Origin: JBGTBQ01 sp041749275
Lineage (GTDB): Bacteria; Acidobacteriota; Blastocatellia; Pyrinomonadales; Pyrinomonadaceae
Assembly: GCA_041749275.1 (NCBI GenBank)
Contig: JBGTBQ010000234.1
Coordinates: forward strand, 1-9,754
Reading direction: 5' to 3'
Length of the DNA stretch: 9,754 bases
This document shows positions 5,391 through 9,754 of this stretch, one piece after another. Within the stretch, counting starts at the first letter, position 1, and each line of letters opens with the position of its first letter. The notes beneath the pieces were generated by a model. The model was not told the DNA's origin, did not search any database, and saw only the letters and a list, made by a program, of their open reading frames with translations. The translations under genes and the position numbers were made by a program.

Positions 5391-8300
5391 TCATTTCGTC
5401 ACGATTGGCAGCGGCTTCTTCGCGGGAGCCGGCACTGCCTTGACGAATCCGTGTCGCCAGTCGCGCGCAAGCTCGGCGACCCATTCGGCCTCGACGTGTT
5501 GCTGGCCTTCGGCGAGGGCGCTTCTGTAATGCCCCAGTAGTTCTTCGAGGTTTCCTTCGTCCGCGTCGGCGACGGGTTCGAGACGCACCTGCGCGCCGGT
5601 GGCGAGACGACGTTGCAGCGCGTCCGTCGTCAGTCCGAGTTCTTCATCAACTCGCAGATAAACGACGCCGCCCGTCATGCCTGAGCAGAGCCACGGGCCG
5701 GGGTCGCCGAGCACGAGGCCGCGCCCCGAAGTCATGTACTCGAAGGCGAAGCCCTTGATGTTGGCGCGCGCGGCGATGTTGCCGAGTTCGTCGCGGACGA
5801 CCCCGCGCAGGCGACCGCCGATGACGAGGTCGGCCCCGGAGAGACGGATGCCCGCGCGCGAGTCCGCGTCGCCCTGCACAATCAACAGGCCCGCCTGCGC
5901 GCCGTAGGCGAAACACTTACCGACCGCGCCGTCCACCTGCACGCCGTCGTGATTGACGCCTTTGAGGATGATGATGCGCCCGCCCGAAGCGCCCTTCGCC
6001 CCGCCGTCCTGCACGCCGCCGTGGACGATGATATCCACGCCGTCGGCATTGAACGCGCCGAGACCGTTGCCCGGCACGGAGCCTTCCAGAAAGTTCAGCA
6101 CCGCGCGTCTTATCTTCCGCGCGTGTCCGCTGCTGTCGCCGTGGTTGAAAGCGCCGTTCCCGTTGCCGTTGTCGAATCGCGTGCGGGCGAGCGTGCCCGC
6201 GAGGTGCGTGCCGAGCGCGCGGTCGCCGCTCGAAGCGTAAGCGTCATCGAAGTAGACGACCTCTTTGCCGGCCTCGGCCAGTTCGACCAGCGAGTGCGAG
6301 ATGACGCGCGTCAGCGACGTGAGCGAGCGCCGTGCGCGCCCGACGTGCGGCTCCTGCGCGGCGGAGCAGAGCGGGCATGGCTCGCCGGGCTGTAAGAGCC
6401 ACGCGAGGTCGAGCCGGTCTTGACAACGCACCTGTTCGAGAAGTTCGACGCGTCCCACCAGCTCGCGCGTCGCCGCGAGTCCGGCGCGCGCCGTCTCGCG
6501 CTTGATCTCTTCTTTGACCTGCGTAAAGAAGCGGACGAGATGCTCGACCGCGCGCTCATACTCGCGCGGTGTGAAATGTTTTTGCCCGGCGAGGAGCGCT
6601 TCCTCCGCGTCCTTGAGCTGGCTCGTGATGCCGACGTGGCACGTGCCCGTGTTGCACTCGCGGCAACTGGTACAGCCGATGGCCGCCATCGCCATCGTCC
6701 CGAAGCCGACGCGGTCAGCGCCAAGCAGCATCAACTTCACCACGTCGCGGCCAGACTTCACGCCGCCGTCCGCCCATAGCTCGACGTTCCGGCGCAGGCC
6801 CGAACGCACGAGCGCGCGGTGCGCCTCGCGCAAACCGATCTCGACGGGCAAACCAGTGTGACGAAGACTGTGCTTGCGCGCCGCGCCCGTGCCGCCGTCG
6901 TAGCCGGAGATGGCGATGATGTCGGCGCGCGCTTTGGCGATGCCGGTCGCAATCGGGCCGAGGTGCGGCACCGATGGAATCTTCACCGAGATGCGCGCGC
7001 GCGTGTTGGCCGTCTTCAACTCCTCGATGACCTGCGCGAGGTCTTCGATGGAGTAGATGTCGTGGTTGTTCGAGGGAGAGATTAGATCAATGCCGGCGGG
7101 CGTGTGGCGCGTTTCGGCGATGCGCGCGGTGACTTTAAAGCCGGGCAACAGTCCGCCTTCGCCCGGCTTCGCGCCCTGCCCGATTTTGATTTCGATGAGG
7201 TCGCACGAGTTGAGGAAGCGCGCGTTGACGCCGAAACGCCCCGAAGCGACCTGTTGCCCGCGGTGCTCGCGGTAGCGTCCGAGCATGTCTGGAATCTCGC
7301 CGCCCTCGCCGTTGATGCAGACGATGTCCAAGAGCTTCGCGGCCTCGGCGTAGGCGCGGAAAGAGGTCTCGCCCTGCGAGCCGAAGCTCATCGCGGCGAA
7401 GTAGAACGGCGCGCCGTGCCGCCCCGCGCGCGTGTCTACTTCGTCACCACCGCGTGCGTCGGGGGGAGAGATAAACTCACGCCCGCCGCCCGCGCGGATG
7501 TCGAGCAACTGGCGCAGCGCGACCGGCTTCGTCTCTTCTATCTCGCGCAATCGCGCGGCGAAATTCTCGTAGGGTTGCTCGCCGCGCGAGACGCGCCCGA
7601 CGACGTTCCAGATCGAAGGCTGTTCGCGGAACTCGCCCTGCAACATCGGCGGCCTCTTCTTCGGCGCGGACTCTGCTTCAGCGCCGCTCGCCACTTTCAG
7701 ACGCTCGCGCGCCTCCGCGTCGAGGCGCGCGAGCGAGAGACCGGCCAACTCGGAGCCGCAGTAGTTCACCACGCCGAAATAGCTTTCCACGTCGGGCGCG
7801 AGGCCGACCGCCGCGAACAGGCGACCGTACCCGTCCAACTCGTGGATGCCCATCGTGGAGATAACTTTCTCGACGCCGACATCGAGGGCCGCGACGCAGT
7901 TACGCAGACGCTTCCGGCGCTCTTCGCCGGTCGCCGCGCCGCGCACGGCCACTTCGTAAAGCACGTAAGGATTCAACGCATCCGCGCCGCAGCCGAGCGC
8001 GAAGACGAGGTCATGCACGTTTCGCAAACCGCCGTTGCGAAGAACCAAGCTCGCGTGACGACGCAGGCTGACGCCTTCCGCGTCGCGCTCGGCGCGCAGC
8101 CGCGTGTCCACGGCGACGAGCGCGAGGTGCGCGTCAATCCCTAGACGCGCGCCCTGAAAAGCACGCGCGTCGTCGAGGACGAGGACGGACATCTTGGACT
8201 CCCGCACGAGCCGCGCGGCCTCTTCTTCGAGGCGCATCAAAGCCTGTTCGAGTGTCTCGCCCTCGTCATATATCGTGTCCACCGTCGCGCACCGCAAAGC

Positions 8301-9754
8301 TCCGTGCGCGTCAGCGGTTTTTTCATCAACCTCTTCGTCGCTTGCCACGCATAGCGCGCGGACTTCCGCGAGCGTGCGGCGTCGCGTCTCGCGGGCGACC
8401 GCCGCGTGCGTCTCTTCATCACCCTCGACGCCGCCGAGCAGGAGCGGCGACGGTAATTCGATCTGCCGCCCACTCTCCGCGGGCCGGGCGAGACAGGGGC
8501 GCGCGCCTAAGAAGACGCGCGTCGAGAAATGGTCGGCCTCGCGCTCGCGGTCAATCGCGGGGTTCGTCACCACCGCCACGCGCTCGTGGAAATAGTCGGC
8601 GATGTTCCGGCGCTGCTTCGAGAGCGCGGCGAGCGGCCCATCCCAACCGAGACCGCTGATCGGCTCTTTGCCTGCCGCCGCCATCTCCTCGATGTCCACC
8701 GCGTCGAGCCGGTTCCAGCCGTGCGCGATGAGACGACGTTCGTCAAGGGATGAGGGATGAGGGATGAGGGATGAAGGAAGCGCGGAAGTTTTTGCTTCGT
8801 CCCTCATCCCTCCGCCTTCATCCCTTTTCATGTCGAACCAATGCGTGAGGCCGTTCAGTCGCGCGAGTGGGATGCGCGTCCGCACGTCTTCAAGCGCGCG
8901 GCGTTGCAGCTCGTGGTACTCGAAGACCTCCACGCCGCCTTTTTTGTCGTCGCCATCGCCGCGACTCAAGAGGAAGCCCATCTTCTCGCCGGGCGCGAGC
9001 GGGCGCGGGTCGCGCACCATCTGTTCGAGCGGGACGACGCCCTTTTCGGACGAGGCGAAAAATTCCTTTTCGGTCTCGCCGCACCAGAGCGGGCGAAGAC
9101 CCAGCGCGTCCGAGCTAAAGACGATTTCATCGGCCTGCCGCGCGATAATCGCCGCCGGCCCCTGCGCGAGCGCGCCGAACGCGCGCCGCCAGTAGCGATA
9201 CAACTCCTGAAGCTCCGAGGGGAAGCGCGCGATCTCGCTCCACACCGGCGGGAAGGCGATCTCCAGCGCGTTCATCAGGCTCAGGTCATAGTCGAACATG
9301 AAGCTCTCGACGACGCGGTCGAGCACCTGCGAATCGCTCGCGCGCTCCGGCAACTGGAAGCCGAGCGCAATGGCCTCGCGTCCCAAGCGGTCAATCGAGT
9401 TGATCTCGCCGTTGTGGCCGAGCGTGGAGAACATCTGCGCGCGTTCGGCGCGAGAGTCCGTGTTGGTCGAGTAGCGACCGTGGCCGAGTGTGATGGCCGA
9501 CTTGAAATCAGGGTGCGACAGTTCCGGGAAATAGCGCTTGAGCGTCTCCGCGTCGCCGCGCACCTTGTAGATCACGCTGTTGGGACTGAGCGACGCGATG
9601 TGGACGGGCAGCTCGCGCTCCAATCGAAGCGTGAGGTGGAAGATGTCTTTGTCTGCAAGACCGCGCGCCGTGCGCGGCAGCGCCGCGACCTGCCAGAACT
9701 CCGGCTCGGTGGCGCGCGCGAGCGGCCCCAGCGCCTCGGAACGCACGCGCGCCG
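5391..9754 (-). CDS. gltB: Glutamate synthase large subunit-like protein (5' end cut off)
   Basis: Makes two glutamates from glutamine and 2-oxoglutarate. At least 1451 residues are visible (numbered here from the GTG at 9746, probably internal); the frame is open to the right edge, and by comparison with the family roughly 120-150 N-terminal residues, including the catalytic Cys1, are missing. Domains: class II amidotransferase remainder (LGHGRYSTNT, LGHNGEIN) to about 285; central domain about 340-690 (GLGWDGPLAALS, NPAIDRERE, GCGADALNPY); FMN synthase domain about 740-1060 (AAMSFGSQGETS, IKIGQGAKPGEGG, ISPSNNHDIYS, ISGYDGGTGA, LWADGGVKSGRDV); and the GXGXG beta-helix domain about 1160-1400. 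The 3Fe-4S cysteines C1025, C1031 and C1036 keep the usual C-x5-C-x4-C spacing. Oddities: a repeat-derived insert at about 307-334, an extra C1028 in the cluster motif, a C-P-L-C pair at 1124-1127, and a short asparagine-glycine run. It is a divergent form; partner and electron donor (GltD/NADPH or ferredoxin) cannot be decided here. ilvB follows 17 bases downstream. Confidence 0.9.
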   Translation of the reverse strand, partial: ARVRSEALGPLARATEPEFWQVAALPRTARGLADKDIFHLTLRLERELPVHIASLSPNSVIYKVRGDAETLKRYFPELSHPDFKSAITLGHGRYSTNTDSRAERAQMFSTLGHNGEINSIDRLGREAIALGFQLPERASDSQVLDRVVESFMFDYDLSLMNALEIAFPPVWSEIARFPSELQELYRYWRRAFGALAQGPAAIIARQADEIVFSSDALGLRPLWCGETEKEFFASSEKGVVPLEQMVRDPRPLAPGEKMGFLLSRGDGDDKKGGVEVFEYHELQRRALEDVRTRIPLARLNGLTHWFDMKRDEGGGMRDEAKTSALPSSLIPHPSSLDERRLIAHGWNRLDAVDIEEMAAAGKEPISGLGWDGPLAALSKQRRNIADYFHERVAVVTNPAIDREREADHFSTRVFLGARPCLARPAESGRQIELPSPLLLGGVEGDEETHAAVARETRRRTLAEVRALCVASDEEVDEKTADAHGALRCATVDTIYDEGETLEQALMRLEEEAARLVRESKMSVLVLDDARAFQGARLGIDAHLALVAVDTRLRAERDAEGVSLRRHASLVLRNGGLRNVHDLVFALGCGADALNPYVLYEVAVRGAATGEERRKRLRNCVAALDVGVEKVISTMGIHELDGYGRLFAAVGLAPDVESYFGVVNYCGSELAGLSLARLDAEARERLKVASGAEAESAPKKRPPMLQGEFREQPSIWNVVGRVSRGEQPYENFAARLREIEETKPVALRQLLDIRAGGGREFISPPDARGGDEVDTRAGRHGAPFYFAAMSFGSQGETSFRAYAEAAKLLDIVCINGEGGEIPDMLGRYREHRGQQVASGRFGVNARFLNSCDLIEIKIGQGAKPGEGGLLPGFKVTARIAETRHTPAGIDLISPSNNHDIYSIEDLAQVIEELKTANTRARISVKIPSVPHLGPIATGIAKARADIIAISGYDGGTGAARKHSLRHTGLPVEIGLREAHRALVRSGLRRNVELWADGGVKSGRDVVKLMLLGADRVGFGTMAMAAIGCTSCRECNTGTCHVGITSQLKDAEEALLAGQKHFTPREYERAVEHLVRFFTQVKEEIKRETARAGLAATRELVGRVELLEQVRCQDRLDLAWLLQPGEPCPLCSAAQEPHVGRARRSLTSLTRVISHSLVELAEAGKEVVYFDDAYASSGDRALGTHLAGTLARTRFDNGNGNGAFNHGDSSGHARKIRRAVLNFLEGSVPGNGLGAFNADGVDIIVHGGVQDGGAKGASGGRIIILKGVNHDGVQVDGAVGKCFAYGAQAGLLIVQGDADSRAGIRLSGADLVIGGRLRGVVRDELGNIAARANIKGFAFEYMTSGRGLVLGDPGPWLCSGMTGGVVYLRVDEELGLTTDALQRRLATGAQVRLEPVADADEGNLEELLGHYRSALAEGQQHVEAEWVAELARDWRHGFVKAVPAPAKKPLPIVTK
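6639..6674 (-). other. Sequence encoding the 3Fe-4S cysteine motif of GltB
   Basis: Encodes C-T-S-C-R-E-C-N-T-G-T-C. The cysteines at 1025, 1031 and 1036 match the C-x5-C-x4-C ligands known for glutamate synthase 3Fe-4S clusters, and a fourth cysteine (1028) lies between the first two. An intact motif argues that the protein is a working FMN/iron-sulfur enzyme, not a remnant. Confidence 0.8.
8745..8828. repeat. Heptamer-based palindrome inserted in frame in gltB
   Basis: The left arm (8745-8777) is four to five tandem copies of GGGATGA or GGGATGAA; the right arm (8796-8828) carries the complementary TCATCCC units with small variations. They flank an 18-base loop. It is 84 bases long, a multiple of three, and keeps the gltB frame open, adding about 28 low-complexity residues rich in K, R, D, E and G on one arm and S, P, L and I on the other. 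The flanks, THWFD before and DERRLIAHG after, read as ordinary family sequence. It belongs to the same repeat family as 3483-3572. Confidence 0.9.

Noticed and set aside
7104..8144. A 346-codon plus-strand open frame antisense to gltB, and similar frames at 302-1294 and 2193-2963
   Set aside because: Same codon-bias shadow effect; the composition is low-information and the opposite strand carries clear enzyme motifs throughout.
8745..8828. gltB as two genes or a pseudogene broken by the repeat
   Set aside because: The repeat length is a multiple of three, the frame is continuous, and the domains on both sides keep their key motifs.

Overview
This window is a GC-rich bacterial chromosome segment in which every gene I can support lies on the minus strand. 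In transcription order (high to low coordinates) it carries a glutamate synthase large subunit (gltB, start cut off by the right edge), both subunits of acetohydroxyacid synthase (ilvB, ilvN), ketol-acid reductoisomerase (ilvC), glutamate 5-kinase (proB) and the first 67 codons of gamma-glutamyl-phosphate reductase (proA, cut off by the left edge). It is amino-acid biosynthesis, with no sign of a mobile element, phage, defence locus, CRISPR array, tRNA or rRNA. I cannot name the organism. Codon use, gene order and the many short heptanucleotide and palindromic repeats would suit a soil or environmental bacterium of the Acidobacteriota (Blastocatellia) kind, but that is an impression from memory.

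Layout. 9754-5391: gltB, one open frame with a palindromic repeat inserted in frame at 8828-8745. 5372-3579: ilvB, only 17 bases after gltB. 3578-3477: a gap filled by a second palindrome built from the same heptamer. 3476-2928: ilvN, with a C-terminal tail that looks repeat-derived. 2927-2880: a short gap with another heptamer repeat and a good ribosome binding site. 2879-1863: ilvC, starting at TTG. 1862-1517: the only long gene-free stretch (346 bases), holding a 36-base direct repeat that copies the ilvC 3' end and a nested inverted repeat of four related units. 1516-278: proB. 278-198: a 26-codon micro-ORF overlapping the proB stop and the proA start. 201-1: proA.

How the genes fit together. 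GltB makes glutamate from glutamine and 2-oxoglutarate. Glutamate is the amino donor for the last step of branched-chain amino acid synthesis (IlvB, IlvN and IlvC do the first two steps of that route) and the starting substrate of proline synthesis (ProB then ProA). gltB-ilvB-ilvN-ilvC are closely spaced and probably form one operon. proB-proA is probably a second unit, or is reached by readthrough across the repeat-rich gap. No convincing promoter or intrinsic terminator was found by eye.

The most interesting signal is not a new enzyme system but the repeats. Three different heptanucleotide motifs and several palindromes sit at gene ends and gaps, and at two places (inside gltB and at the ilvN 3' end) repeat DNA appears to have become coding sequence.
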